This document shows, piece after piece, positions 24,125 to 36,034 of a DNA stretch of 64,000 bases; positions within the stretch are counted from its first letter, which is position 1, and the number at the start of each line of letters is the position of its first letter. A model generated the notes under the pieces. The model saw nothing but the letters and a program-made list of their open reading frames with translations, made no database searches and was not told where the DNA came from. The stretch lies in contig CM049306.1 of assembly GCA_026874595.1 (NCBI GenBank), positions 34,614,019 through 34,678,018 on the forward strand. The letters run 5' to 3'. The position numbers were made by a program, and so were the translations under genes. This DNA comes from Sipunculus nudus (Eukaryota > Annelida > Sipuncula > Golfingiida > Sipunculidae).

Positions 24125-24640
24125 CTTGCTATTTATGTATTCTTTTCTAAGTGCATTCTTGTTTATTTTGTTTAAAATATTTTACAAATTTGTGGGCTTT
24201 ACTTTCCTCATTTTTATTTTGAGCGATCGATTTGGCCCCCTCTAGGCTTTTAGGGCATGGTCTATTACTCTATACGGACTATACGGCCATATGGCCATGG
24301 TCATACAGAGATGTGAAAACAATCATAATTTTATGGTACACCTGAGTCCTAATTAGCCATTGAAAATGTTCCTTTTTTGTGCTTTACTTATGTTTTAAAT
24401 GTAAAATAAACATATTTAACATTTTTGGTTTCCTTCTTTTCACATATGAACAATTTCTTATGCGTATACATATTATTATACTTTAACCGTGCCTCATGTA
24501 TTACAAGAGGAAAATACAAGAGGCAGGTGTTTCAGCAACTGATATTGTTTCGTGCAAGCTGTATCCTTCTGTAAAACCAAGACCTTTACTTCATTTCAGA
24601 ATATGTTAAGCTGAAGTGAAAGACTGATTCTTAGTGTAAC
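24125..24640. other. intergenic
   Basis: AT-rich; includes the ATATGGCCATGG-type small palindromes near 24285. No gene recognised. Confidence 0.4.
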
Positions 24641-24644
24641 ATGA

Positions 24645-24650
24645 TTTATT
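24645..24650 (-). promoter_or_regulatory. poly(A) signal AATAAA
   Basis: AATAAA on the minus strand lies 50 bp after the stop codon of the exon candidate at 24700-24936, the usual spacing for a short 3' UTR. Confidence 0.5.
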
Positions 24651-24699
24651 TGTACATCAGTCCCGCATACCGACAGCAATCGATCAGAAACGGACAGTC

Positions 24700-24936
24700 C
24701 TAACTTCCACGAAGGCCAGCATAGGATCCGCTCTCCCCGGCAGCCTCCTCCTCTGTTAGAGATAATATTAAGGGCAGGAACCCGACAATCACGTATTGTA
24801 ACCAGGTGTTACCGATCCCAGCGATGCACTTTATCTTGGTCTGGTCCTGTTGATCTGGATACTCCACATTGTACCTAACAGCAAACTTAAGGCATGACTG
24901 ACCCAGAAACGTCCCTACCACGACCCGCCACTCTCA
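24700..24936 (-). CDS. candidate terminal coding exon, unidentified membrane protein
   Basis: The frame is open from just after an in-frame TGA near 24937 to a TAG at 24700-24702. The block is GC-rich against AT-rich neighbours, as exons often are. The peptide reads plausibly: QSCLKFAVRYNVEYPDQQDQ, then a hydrophobic segment around NTWLQYVIVGFLPLILSL (possible membrane helix), then an acidic/Gly-Ser tail (TEEEAAGESGSYAGLRGS). AATAAA follows the stop by 50 bp. The 5' border is uncertain; an AG acceptor could lie near 24931 or inside the frame. Upstream exons would lie at higher coordinates but none can be joined with confidence. The family is not recognised. Confidence 0.45.
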
Positions 24937-24939
24937 GCA

Positions 24940-25767
24940 TTTCAATTGGGTTAATATTAAATTCCGTTTCAAACGAAGCCAACCATATCTGCTGGGTGAA
25001 ATGAGGTACTTTAAGCTAAGTAGCAAAAGTGTCAAAAAATAAATTTAAACAAAAAATGCTTTATTTCAAGAAGGAAGCAAGCGAAAAATAAAACCACTTT
25101 TTAGTATAGGATCATATTAAATTACCAAAAGACAGGAAAATGACAATATCTCAACCCCAGGTTTATCACTTTACAAGATTTCTTTCTTGGTTAAAAATGC
25201 GATTTTGTTTTCTTTGTTGAAACATTTTTTCATATTTAAGCTTTTGCACATCGAGCTAAGGCACTTTTAATTAAAGTAAAAATCTACTTTAAAAATTCAA
25301 TAAAATATCGACCGTTGGCTTACGTCAGAGAGTATAATTATTTATGAAATAGTAGCCAACAGTTCTTGATGCCAGTTTTTTTCACTATTTCTTCGTTATT
25401 TTCTATGCAGAATTTTTGTATTTCCGATTTTTAGACAAAGATTTAGGGGAAATATACATTTTATATTGGAAATTAACAAACATATCACACATGTGAAACA
25501 CCCGTCTAAGAAAAAGACTATTTTTGTAAATTTTAATTTAAGGTAGATTCTGTAAAAAGATATATTACGGAAACCAAACATAGTATACATGTCGGTGGAC
25601 CTTTTTATATTCGGGCTTTAGGTTCAGTTCAGAGTTATTCTTTCAGTCGCAATCATTATTTATTTATGAATTAGATTGATGTAAATAGCAGGGGGTTCAT
25701 AGAGACTCGGTACCGGTGATTTCGGCTGAGTGGCAGATGAAAGCGGGCCCCCATAACTCTGGCGGGA
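24940..25767. other. intergenic or intronic, nothing recognised
   Basis: Very AT-rich. A 64-codon minus frame at 25396-25590 is low-complexity hydrophobic and not convincing. Confidence 0.45.
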
Positions 25768-25778
25768 TTGGGAATGTT

Positions 25779-25786
25779 TATAAGGC
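25779..25786 (+). promoter_or_regulatory. possible TATA box
   Basis: TTATAAGG within a GC-richer block (25700-25800) lies about 85 bp upstream of the ATG of the first-exon candidate. A start site near 25810 would give a leader of about 58 bases. Confidence 0.3.
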
Positions 25787-25867
25787 TCGTGTAGACCTGA
25801 ATAGGATACCGAAATTAGATGTAACTGTTTTGACCGTCTGCAGCACGGTCATCTCTATTGTATTTAA

Positions 25868-26021
25868 ATGAGTCCTAATGACAGAAAACTACAGCCTATC
25901 GATAACAGTCCCGAGCTCATACATCAAGCAGAAACGGAGGAGGAAGATGAGGAAATCGGCCTGGAAAAAGAAGGCGCTGTCACAAAAAAGTCACAGAATA
26001 CTGCTACAGTTGTTTGGAAAA
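25868..26021 (+). CDS. candidate first coding exon, unknown protein
   Basis: Begins MSPNDRKLQPIDNSPELIHQ and continues with a strongly acidic run (AETEEEDEEIGLEKEG) and a polar stretch to VVWK, 51 codons in all. It then meets a plausible splice donor (GGAAAA|GTATGG, GT at 26022-26023), leaving phase 1. Codon use and composition look like a soluble N-terminal tail rather than chance AT-rich translation. A TATA-like box sits about 85 bp upstream. The ATG context is weak (T at -3). The frame stays open to 26104 past the proposed donor. No family is recognised and downstream exons were not found. Confidence 0.35.
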
Positions 26022-26832
26022 GTATGGAAATCCTCCATGACTTTGGAATTGTCCCTTTGAGGTCATATAAATTATGCTCAATTAGAATAATAGTTTACCA
26101 CTGAGTTGAAGCTACTAATCGGATAGATAGCAATTTATAACAGACAAACGCAGTTTTTTTCAAGTAATTCATGAAGTATTTAGAATAAGAAATAACGACC
26201 CCGGGACAGATCTTTACTTGTAAACTGTCGCAGATGAAGGAGTAAAATACGGAACCTTGACTGATATTTACAATAAAATATCTGGAACATTTATCCTCAA
26301 TTATTAAGAAATATAGAGGGAGGGGCATGCCCCCTGCAACCCCCCCCCCCCCCCCCTTCGCCGGGCTTCAGACCTTGTATATATGCATTTTTTGTCCGGA
26401 CGGTGCGATTGAATGGACGAAGGAATAACATTTTCAAAGCGGTCCACCAAGGGTAAGTTAGACTATAATTCTGTTTCCTGACTGAGTGACAGACCCTCCA
26501 TAAGGGTTATGATCTTGGTCTAATTTAAGAAGCTCGTCATTAGTGAACACATTTTGTTTTGTCGTAGTAGATGCTGCAACAGGACCTGGTAATTAACGGA
26601 ACCACGTGACAGGAGCGGGTCCAGGATGTTGAGGAAGGAGAGTTTACACCGGGTAACCTATATCTTAGTTAAGATCTACATTTTCAAAAGTCGGGGGGGG
26701 GGGGGATTATTAATAATGCGGAGAAAATGGTAATTTCTTGCAGTTTTTATGGGGGTTAAGCCCTTAACGACAACCAAGTGGCGTAAGTTTGTCTTCAAGC
26801 CTAGGCTGGTGGGGGGGGGGGGCGATTGGACC

Positions 26833-26899
<67 letters not shown>

Positions 26900-27181
26900 C
26901 TCTGGAGAAAAACAACACTATAAATTCACAACAGTCTGTTTCACGGGATGCGACCCGATCATCAGGTGAATATGGTTATAATGAAGCTAACGGCGTGGTT
27001 TGAAAAGCCGAGACTTTACGAGATTACGAGATTATGCTTTGTGCGATTCGGGGTGGGGGGGGGGGGGGCACGTGAAAGACTGACACTGATCCTATTGTCC
27101 TCGGGGGCACAATAGGATTGGTCGGGGTACACGTGCGATACTGGAACATAACAGGGCAAAGAGGTTATTAGTTGTTTTAAT

Positions 27182-27235
<54 letters not shown>

Positions 27236-27772
27236 TTATATATATATATATATATATATAAATATGTGTCTGTGTGTGTGATCATGACGGTGTATGTATA
27301 TATTTTATTGTATGTGTGACACATTTCAAATATAATGATATATTACTATTAGTAATACGGTTTAAACATATTGTATCATGCTCTCAATATAGGTTAATTC
27401 TAAACATGGTTTAGATATATAATATATCTTTATAAACTCAGAAACTCTAATGAATAATTATTAATATATTTTAAATTAAAAAAAATATATTCTCGGAACA
27501 GTAGGAGGGGATAATTACTTTCACCGTCAACCTTGCTAAAATGTGTGTGTGTGGGGGGGGGGGAGGGGGTATATACCTCCATCCCTCCGTGTTGACGTCC
27601 TGCACCAACCCCACGGATCCGCCCAATAATGTGTTGTATTCTGTTAGGTTTAAAATACCGACGATGGCAGCTTCTTAAAAGCCTTAACTTCAAACAGGGG
27701 AATATGTTTGTGACGTAATGACTTGGCGGATTTCCCTTCGGCAGCTGGGTCAAAGTAATTGGCCTTACTTAC

Positions 27773-27853
27773 CAAAAACACTCTTCTGGGGAAGATTTGT
27801 TCAAAGGACAATTTGCAGAAGGAGCAGTTATGTGTCGTCAAACAGGCCAACAT
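27773..27853 (-). CDS. short ATG-to-donor exon candidate
   Basis: From ATG at 27853 the frame encodes 27 residues (MLACLTTHNCSFCKLSFEQI then FPRRVFL) and then meets a perfect donor, TTG|GTAAGT (GT at 27772-27771), in phase 0. CSFCKLSF has the CxxC spacing of a zinc knuckle, but no complete finger is present. The frame continues open to 27650 if unspliced. It could be an initial exon of the minus-strand gene ending at 24.7 kb; no intermediate exon was found, so this link is speculative. Confidence 0.2.
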
Positions 27854-28616
27854 ATATTATACTTTGAACTCATTCACCACTCTGTAACTAAATGAATTTC
27901 CGTCAGGTGGAAAGGGGCTAACACGTTCATTTAATTGATTGTTTCAAAGCTCCCATGCCCTATTTGTAGGATTTGTACGGTTCCTGACTTTCTTTGGGAA
28001 CATAAAAATGAACTTTATTCATTCCCCCTAACATCAGTTCTTTTAACGCACCTGTGACGGACGCATACATGGGCGTGTTTGTCAACAAGATGTAAGAAAA
28101 CTCGGTACAAGTGCATGCCAATGCTGACAAACAGAAAAAAAAACATGTGACCGGAACTAGTTAACTGCTCACTTACATTGCTCAGAGAGAGCATAGGACG
28201 CAATACCATATTTTGTCTTTTGTAAAAATCTGGTTAATCTGAATTGCCGTATGATGTTCTTTATAGTCTTTTTAATTAGGATAACGGCTATTTTGGCCCC
28301 CCCCCCCCCACACACACACACATATTTTGGCTTTAAAACATGCAGATATGATCAAAATGGAAGCCTGTGAACCGTGGGATCTTTGCCTTCTGGCTACGTT
28401 AATAAAGTATTCAAGATGTTATCTTAATCGAATATACACGCCACTTTGAAGGAATAAGAGTTCTGTATCATTCCTGCACAGTCACAGACAACATATATCT
28501 TAGTAGGCAAGTCACACACACCCGCACACATTATAGAGAAGAAGCTTAACAAATATAGACCAAAATACACATTAATCATGCCCTTCTATAATTCAGTCAA
28601 ACAACAATTCGCCTCG

Positions 28617-28699
<83 letters not shown>

Positions 28700-30230
28700 T
28701 GTACTTATAGCACGCGACAAGGTAAATAATAAAAACTGTGTGTAATATACTTCTTCCAAGCGCCGGCAGATGTCTGCACCGATTTGCTCTGGACTGATCG
28801 AGGAACTATTTGGTTCACCGAAAGTGCCCAAGTAATGTATACTTTTATCTTCTGCTAATGGGGTACTATACGAAGTGTTATCATTTCGAAGTATGTTATT
28901 AAAAATGATTATATAGATACTGTCTATAAGTTTCATGTTCATTCAGTTGACTTATTTTACTTCAGGAGACAATTGATTTATTATTAAATTCTCCTTGTTC
29001 TATAAATAAAATAGAAATCATCAATTATACAGATATTTAAAGGTCCATGCCTCATAAACAGCGAGGACTTCACTGAATTAGTTATATTCTGTAAGTATGG
29101 GCATGTGAAAAGCCAAAATAAGGAGTTTTCAAAAATTAACAAAGACCTAGTAATCCCTAAAAACCCCAATTGGCAGAGGTTCGTTTTGAGTAAAAAACGA
29201 CCTCTGTCGGAAAGGTGCACGCTCTTGTGGGTGGGATTCTATGCAGTGTGGTCTTCTTTTGTTGCATTTTGGGCATTTAAACAAAGTAATATTTTACAAG
29301 AAACGCATCTTGTGTCAAAATATTTTAAAACTGTTTATAAAGTTGTTATTTTGAAGTTTTGAAGTTGTAAATAAACCTATTACAGCAATGGGGCTTGTTC
29401 AAGTGCTGTTAATATATTTCTGTATCGGTAGGCCATCTCATCTGGTAACAGGCGGTATTAGAAAAAAAAACTAAATTATTAGGATATTTGGGAATCATTT
29501 TGTGACAAAGTTATAATGTGGAGTGTGTCAAAGTAAAGGATTTTAGCCACACTGTTTGGACATATCTCGGTATTTTTCAAAATAATAAACACCAGTGGTC
29601 TTATATTGTAGGAAATTACATCTGCCCTTGCACCTATACACCCCGACATATACACCGGACATAAAAGGGGATCGTGCAGGGGCACATTGTTCCTGGGCGG
29701 GGAAATGAGACGGGTTTGTAATAATCATCATTCTAAATTGGACAACATTTTTCGCCATTTTGGTGGACTTAACATTTGATATAAGTGTTGTTAAAATGTC
29801 ACAATGTCAAAACGGTCCCTCTTGTTTTAGTTGTAGGAAACATGTAGCAGCCCATACCAGGTGAACACTCAGCTTGCACATGCATTCCTGAAAACCTGAT
29901 ATTTTCATATAATCTGTTTTAAATTTTCCAACATCCTCCAGTGCTTTTGAAATTTAAAACATCTCTGTTGAATTAAAAAAAAAAGATCTATTTAAAATTC
30001 TCTAAAGTTTCTGTGTTATTTTCTGTCTAAGACAAAACTTGCTTTTCTTGGCGTTCTGAATCTGTCTTTGTATTAGATGAACGTCTGCAGGGATTTGTAA
30101 CAAATCTGTAATGGAATGGATTACACATATAGCTGCGTAAGAAAGCGGGACCCATGGCATTCATTCCTGTTATCTATTTCCTTCGATTGAAATGCATAAG
30201 CTGTTACTTTTGATACATATCTATATTATT
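28700..30230. other. intergenic, nothing recognised
   Basis: AT-rich, frames up to 85 codons without motifs. Confidence 0.5.
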
Positions 30231-30988
30231 CACCCCCCCCCCCTACAGGACTGTAATAGACTACCCTTCACCATATTAACCCCATGATTACGTATATATA
30301 TATATATATATATATGCTATCCATACTATTGATACATCACTGCTATTCCCCCCCCCCCCCCCCCACAACAAAGGTGTAAGTACAGCCATATGGGAAATGT
30401 TCACAGGGACTACTGGATACTTGAGCCCTTGTTGTTTATAAATCCAGTCACTACCTGACATTACAGGGTGTTTAAAAACCTGCTACAAGACAGCGCAGTC
30501 AGGCGGGATACCATTATAGCCAGCAGTCACATTGTACTTGAGTAATAAGTAGACCATATATCTTCTAACAGGTGACCATTAATGTCTGCGAGCAGAAACC
30601 GGAACAGGCCGTGATCTGCAGCTGCTCTGTGTCTATAGTTTAGCGCCTGAGACAAGTGTTCCTTTATATGCATTCAGAATATGGATTCATATTTTGGAAT
30701 GGAATTACAGATTTATTTATGTAATTGATTTATGTAATTATTATTAATTATTATTAATGTAAATCTGTAAAAACAGATTTATTTTGCTAAACAAGTAAAG
30801 GCAGTACATAACAAAGAAAATTTCATTAAAATTGTAAGATTTTATCCTTTTGACAGAGTTCGAGCTCAAATTTGGTAAGTCTCTATTGAAAATCATAATA
30901 AAAATATTTGATGCGGGGGTTTAAAATTGACGCGGGCGGTTCCTGAGAACCATACCTTTTAATTTTTTTTTTTTGGCCTGATGTATGT

Positions 30989-31736
30989 TATTTATCTTTT
31001 TAATGGAGGAGGAAGTACAATACCATTAGAACAATCACATTCTTTTCCAAAAGTGTATGTTCTCATAGCAAATGTTTTGTCCTCTGTGTGGGAGATTTTG
31101 ATGTCACTAGAAACTACTAGTTTCTTCGGAACTCGCCAGATGGCAGAACAATAAGACACAATGAACACGCTGTGTGAAGATGTGATGTTCACATGTCACC
31201 CCATAAACTACATTATTTCCTGGAATTATTTTCCTGAAAATATTTTACCAATGCCAAGAGGTATATGTTTTTGCCTTCAATGAACGGTTTAGCTGACTGT
31301 TTTCTTTCTGTTACCAACGTTATGAAAAAATTGGTAAAATATGGGACGTACTTTTAAGGGAAGTACGTATCACAGACACAATGGATTAAATTCTTTATCT
31401 ATTATGGATCACCACGCCATGTCTTCTTTAAAGACTCAGTATCCCGAAGGCTACACCGTCTCATTCAGTGGTATTTTTGAAAAAAAATTAAGTGTAATTT
31501 GATAATTGCCAAACTATGTGAACATTCCGTCCTGCATCCATACTTACGCGCAACCTAATTGATGCCGCTTTTGCCCTGGAGAGCAGAGGTGACCTATGGT
31601 GGGAACCATGGGGTAAATGAGCCTTTGCGTACCTTTCTATCAATTGGGTTTCATATACTTCATTATTTTATGTGCCACACATTACAGTTGGATGAGGATC
31701 ATGGTAATATCAAGGGAACCAGTTTTTTGAGGTCTC
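30989..31736 (+). repeat. segmental duplication, copy 1 part A
   Basis: About 748 bp matching 33601-34352 in direct orientation at roughly 93-95% identity by eye, with few indels. Both copies keep a plus frame of about 60 codons (31559-31765 here). The minus frame 30992-31192 is intact here but has an in-frame stop in the other copy. Confidence 0.9.
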
Positions 31737-32329
31737 TCGGTGATTTCTATTTCAGTGATACATGAAGAATGTATGTGACAACATGCTTCATATGTCGATA
31801 AACAGGAAAAAAAAACATATTTCATCTTAACATATTTTTACAGGCATTTTTAAAATAGCAATTTCTGTATATTTATAAATCTATATTATAAACTGACCTT
31901 GGTCGCATTTGTTTTTTACCTCGGGACTCTTCTGCGTCATGCCTCGAATATGCACTTTTTTTGTCTTGACCTGTCGGGATTGATGCACAGTGTCCTAAGG
32001 GGGTTATTTCCTTATATCCCCATATAAATCCAAAGACATTTCAAATCATTTTTGAAGCGACTATTGCAGTTCCATCTGTCGGCAACTAAATCAAGGCAGA
32101 ACGCCGTTTAACTTTTACTCTGAATCAGGGCGTGAGGCCTGCGGTGGTCCGACTGGCACGTGACGAGACCATTCTCTGCTACGATAAGACAAACAGTTAT
32201 AAATGAGGTTTCACAATTCGTCGAAAGTAAAGTAAAAAAGAACGCAAATTTCAAAACATATACTCAGTAATAACTGCCAAATGGCGAATTACTAATCTAA
32301 TTAGGATTTTACATGTTTAATTACTACCG

Positions 32330-32655
32330 GCTTCTGTGCCTCAAGGGTGGAGTACAGGACTCAAACCAGGGAGCCCGTTATTTCGATGCTCAGCCCAGGC
32401 GGTGAGATTTTTCAGAGTCGGCCCCCACCCAGGGTGAGCGCTCTGCAGGCTTAATGGGAAGGCCGTTCCCAATGGCCATGTTTCACTTTCAAACGAATGC
32501 GCCTTTCGGGGGTTCCTCGGTGGTATGACCCAGCAATGGGGACGATTACGCACCCAAGGCAGCATGCGGTAGCAAGTGCGATACCGGAATTATAGATGGA
32601 TATATACGTAGTTCAGTTAGTATTTAAAAATGGAGGCGGTTACCTCCACCAAAAC
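32330..32655 (+). mobile_element. tRNA-derived SINE, copy B
   Basis: The head resembles a decayed tRNA (GTGCCTCAAGGGTGGAGTAC, then TTTCGATGCTCAGCC). The body shares GGCGGTGAGATTTTTCA, GGGTGAGCGCTCTGCAGG and TTAATGGGAAGGCCGT with copy A. A middle segment (CCCAGCAATGGGGACGATTA) is shared with copy C, and the tail (ATATACGTAGTTCAGTTAG, GGAGGCGGTTACCTCCACC) with both. It lies between parts A and B of the first segmental duplication copy and is absent from the second. Confidence 0.85.
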
Positions 32656-32771
32656 ATGAAAATACTGTGTAATTACAAAGAATGAAATAGACCATAATTT
32701 CCCCAACAAACATGTTCTTTATAATTTTACATTTTCTGAAACTCCTAGAGTCAGACATTACAAAATGATCA

Positions 32772-32820
32772 GTCAGTCGTAGAGTATTAACAATGATTAT
32801 TTGATTCTATCAATAAAATA
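32772..32820 (+). repeat. segmental duplication, copy 1 part B
   Basis: About 49 bp (AGAGTATTAACAATGATTAT and on) matching 34352-34399, where it directly follows part A. Confidence 0.75.
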
Positions 32821-33366
32821 TGTTGTGAGTAGGATTTGAAATAACATTTCGTTTAATCCTTTTCTAATTAATTTACATATCACCTTCAGGCATGTTATTC
32901 TGTGTAATTAAATATTCACCTGTCACGGATGTGTTGTTATGGTATCTATTAATATTAAAATAGGATGGCCAGTCTTCGTTACATAGTACCACCATTGACC
33001 TATTGGGATGAAGCTAAATTGATGCAAAGTAATGTACATTTGGGATAAGCTAATAGTGATAAATAATGTATAACAAACATTTAAACTCATTTTTTATTCG
33101 TTATATTATTCTAAAAACATCATCATTATTGCTCCGCAAAGGAGTTTATGTTTCCAACGGTGTTGTTAGTTGGTTCCTGTGAGAGGATGACGAAATAACG
33201 ACTCAACCGATGAATGATATTTTCTTTGATTTATACGTGGTAAATGAAAATGAATTAATCAATCTCAGGCTGAAAATATGTTAATAGGAGATCATTTTAT
33301 TAGCCATTATGATTGACATTCACTGTTCTTCAAATATATATCAGTTTTTAGATGTCAAAATGATGG

Positions 33367-33510
33367 TACATTTATGTCAAATTGATATTAACGATTTTTG
33401 CCACTATGGCCATTCCTCAATTAAATCATTATTTGATTCTGTCGCTGATGATTATACTTATGCTGAATAAAATCAGTTTATCTAACAAAAGTAATCTTAA
33501 TGAAAATAAG
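33367..33510 (+). repeat. segmental duplication, copy 1 part C
   Basis: About 144 bp beginning TACATTTATGTCAAATTGAT that matches 34405-34550. In the second copy it lies within a few bases of part B. Confidence 0.85.
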
Positions 33511-33600
33511 GAACTACATGTCTAAACTCCGTTTCTTAGTGTATCTCCGGAAGAATTTGGTGAAAAAATGCAATATTTAATAAATGCTGTAAAATGTATG

Positions 33601-34550
33601 ATATTTATCTGTTTAATAGAGGAGATGTACAATACCATTAGAATAATCACATGCTTTTCCAAAAGTTTATGTTCTCATAGCAAATGTTTTGTCCTCTTTG
33701 TCGGAGATTTTGATGACATCAGAAACTAGTAGTTTCTTCGGAACCCGCCAGATGGCAGAACAATAAGACACAATGAACACGCTGTGTGAAGATGTGATGT
33801 TAACATGTCATCCCACAAAACTACATTTTTTCCAGGAATTATTTTCCTGAAAATATTTCACCAGTGCCAGGAAGTATATGTTTTTGCCTTCATTGAACGG
33901 TTTAGCTGACTGTTTTCTTTCTGTTACCAACGTTATTAAAAACAATTGGTAAAATATGGGGCGCAATTTTAAGGGAAGTACGTATCACAGACACAATGGA
34001 TTAAATTCTTTATCTAATATGGATCACCACGCCATGTTTTTCTTTAAAGACTCTCTATCCCGAAGGCTACACCGTCTCATTCAGTGGTATTTTGAAAAAA
34101 AAAAATTAAGTGTAATTTGATAATTGCCAAACTGTGTGAACGTTCCGTCCTGCATCCATGCTTATGCGCAACCTAATTGATGCCGCTTTTGACCTGGAGA
34201 GCAGAGGTGACCTGGGGTGGGAACCATGGGGTAAATGAGCCTTTGCGTACCTTTCTATCAATTGGGTTTCATATACTTCATTATTTTATGTGCCACACAT
34301 TACAGTTGGATAAGGATCATGGTAATATCAAGGGAACCAGTTTTGTGAGGTCATTCGAAGAGTATCAACAATGATAATTTGATTCTATCAATAAAATACA
34401 TAAGTACATTTATGTCAAATTGATATTAACGATTTTTGCCACTAAGGAGATTTCTCAATTAAATCATTATTTGATTCTGTCGCCGTTGATTATATTTATG
34501 CTAAATAAAATCAGTTTATCTGACAAAAGAATTCTTAGTAAAATAAGCTT
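33601..34550 (+). repeat. segmental duplication, copy 2 (compact A-B-C)
   Basis: A contiguous ~950-bp copy of parts A, B and C, in the same order and orientation as the scattered blocks of copy 1 and starting about 90 bp after copy 1 ends. The compact arrangement suggests that copy 1 gained about 1.0 kb (including a SINE) and about 0.55 kb of insertions, or that copy 2 lost them. Confidence 0.85.
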
Positions 34551-36034
34551 TTACTTCATAATATATTGACTATGTGACGGTGACAAGGACACCTTGGCAC
34601 ACGTTAACTGGATTGGGTGGGGGGGGGGGGGGTTATAGCATTATGTCAATTTCAATCAACACCGCAAGAAAAACATGGTACTGGAAGTAAAACGGGATAT
34701 TTCAATATGAACTTAAAACATTCACGTAAATTATATATGCAAGTCTACTGTCAATAGTCAGGAAAGCGGGGATACGCGTCCTGGACGCTCGAAATCTCTC
34801 TTGCACCAGTGGGTCTGGGTATCCGAGCGTCCGGACGCGCCGGTTCCTGTCTATAGGCTCGAAACATCAAAGCGAGGCCTTGTCACTGTCATTGCATGAC
34901 CAATGCCATCTACGTCATACAAAGTAGAAAAGAGAGGGAGAGGGAGGGGAGAGGGAGGAGGATAGAATGGCAGGAGTTGTCTAGTCAATGAATAAATCTG
35001 TAAAAAATTGGAACTCTACAATTACATAACGTGTTATAGGTTTTTTTTTTGCTCGGAATATCGCATACCGGTCCACATTAAAATGCTTTATGAGAACTGT
35101 GACGTACTGGGGAGTTAGTGGTATTATCTCTTAAATGCCGACCATGCGATTATCCGAAAGCCAGCACAATCAGTTTACCAAGTGCAAATAACAATTTCAT
35201 TTTTCAATAAAACCATCCAGAGTGTACCAACATGCCCTATGTACACAATCATCCGAACATAAGAGCGTCTTACCACCCGGGAGGAACCTGTAGATTCGGA
35301 TAAATCTATACGTGCAATCCAATCTGATAATAATAGACCCTCATATAATTCAGATTCAATGCACGGAATCGTGTTGCCAGAACGAATAAAAAAAGCGGCT
35401 TCTCATTGTCACGACTGAAGCAGCGCTGGATTAATATGGTACAGCTCCCACCTTACTGCGGTTCAACGCAAAATGCTTCCACGGGCTCTGGTGACAACCA
35501 ACTTCTTACTTATTCCAACAGCATCCATCCTTCCGCCACAGATCGTGTCTATTCAAAACAAGTTAGTTAGTTTTTGCATGATGACAACCACTTTTTCCAA
35601 CAGTATGCACTCTTCTGACATAGGTCATTTCTACTCAAAAAGGGGTTTTCCTGTTTGGCGCCTGAGAACGGCGGGGACTTTACTTGTCTCCACTGTCAAC
35701 TTTAAAACCCAAATTTGTTACATGTGTCTTACATGTCATGTTTATATTTCACATGCGTCTGTTTATAAAATAGTATACTTATTCCGTGAATTCCTTACCA
35801 TAGAAACACCCACATTATTGTAATTTGCCTTGAAATTATTTTTATCCAACGTATTTGAATGGACTTGCGCCATCTTTGTATGAAGCATTGTGGGGATCAG
35901 TTTGTGACGCCCAAACCCCCAAAAGGAGCCTTAATCTTTGTGGACTGAGTGTGAACAAACATTTTCCAGTTAGGGTTGTGGGATGGCCGAAACTACTTAT
36001 TTCAAATGTCAAACCTCAAATCAAAATTGTTTAT
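34551..36034. other. intergenic, with G14 tract and GA-rich patch
   Basis: Holds G14 (34619-34632), the inverted repeat at 34775-34839 and a purine-rich patch (about 34925-34970). A 116-codon plus frame (35473-35823) and the start of a 130-codon frame (35855-36247, which runs into the foldback element) show no motif. Confidence 0.5.
34775..34839. repeat. GC-rich compound inverted repeat
   Basis: CGCGTCC-T-GGACGCTCG (34775-34791) pairs with CGAGCGTCCGGACGCG (34824-34839), leaving a single bulge. Each arm is itself a GCGTCC/GGACGC palindrome. It may form a cruciform. No element boundaries could be assigned. Confidence 0.75.

Larger units (their letters stand above)
26340..30364. repeat. cluster of poly-C/G and (TA)n tracts
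   Basis: In 4 kb there are C17 (26340-26356), G13 (about 26693-26705), G12 (about 26811-26822), (TA)31 (26836-26898), G14 (27055-27068), interrupted (TA)n (27185-27262), G10 (about 27553), C13 running into (CA)n (28297-28322), (TA)38 (28621-28697), C11 (30233-30243), (TA)11 (30293-30315) and C17 (30348-30364). Homopolymer G/C tracts repeatedly occur within 100 bp of TA or CA repeats. Frames crossing these tracts are artefacts. Confidence 0.95.

Noticed and set aside
31559-34374. The ~60-codon frame conserved between the two duplication copies as a gene
   Set aside because: The copies are too similar overall for frame conservation to be informative, and the C-terminal ends diverge at the duplication edge.
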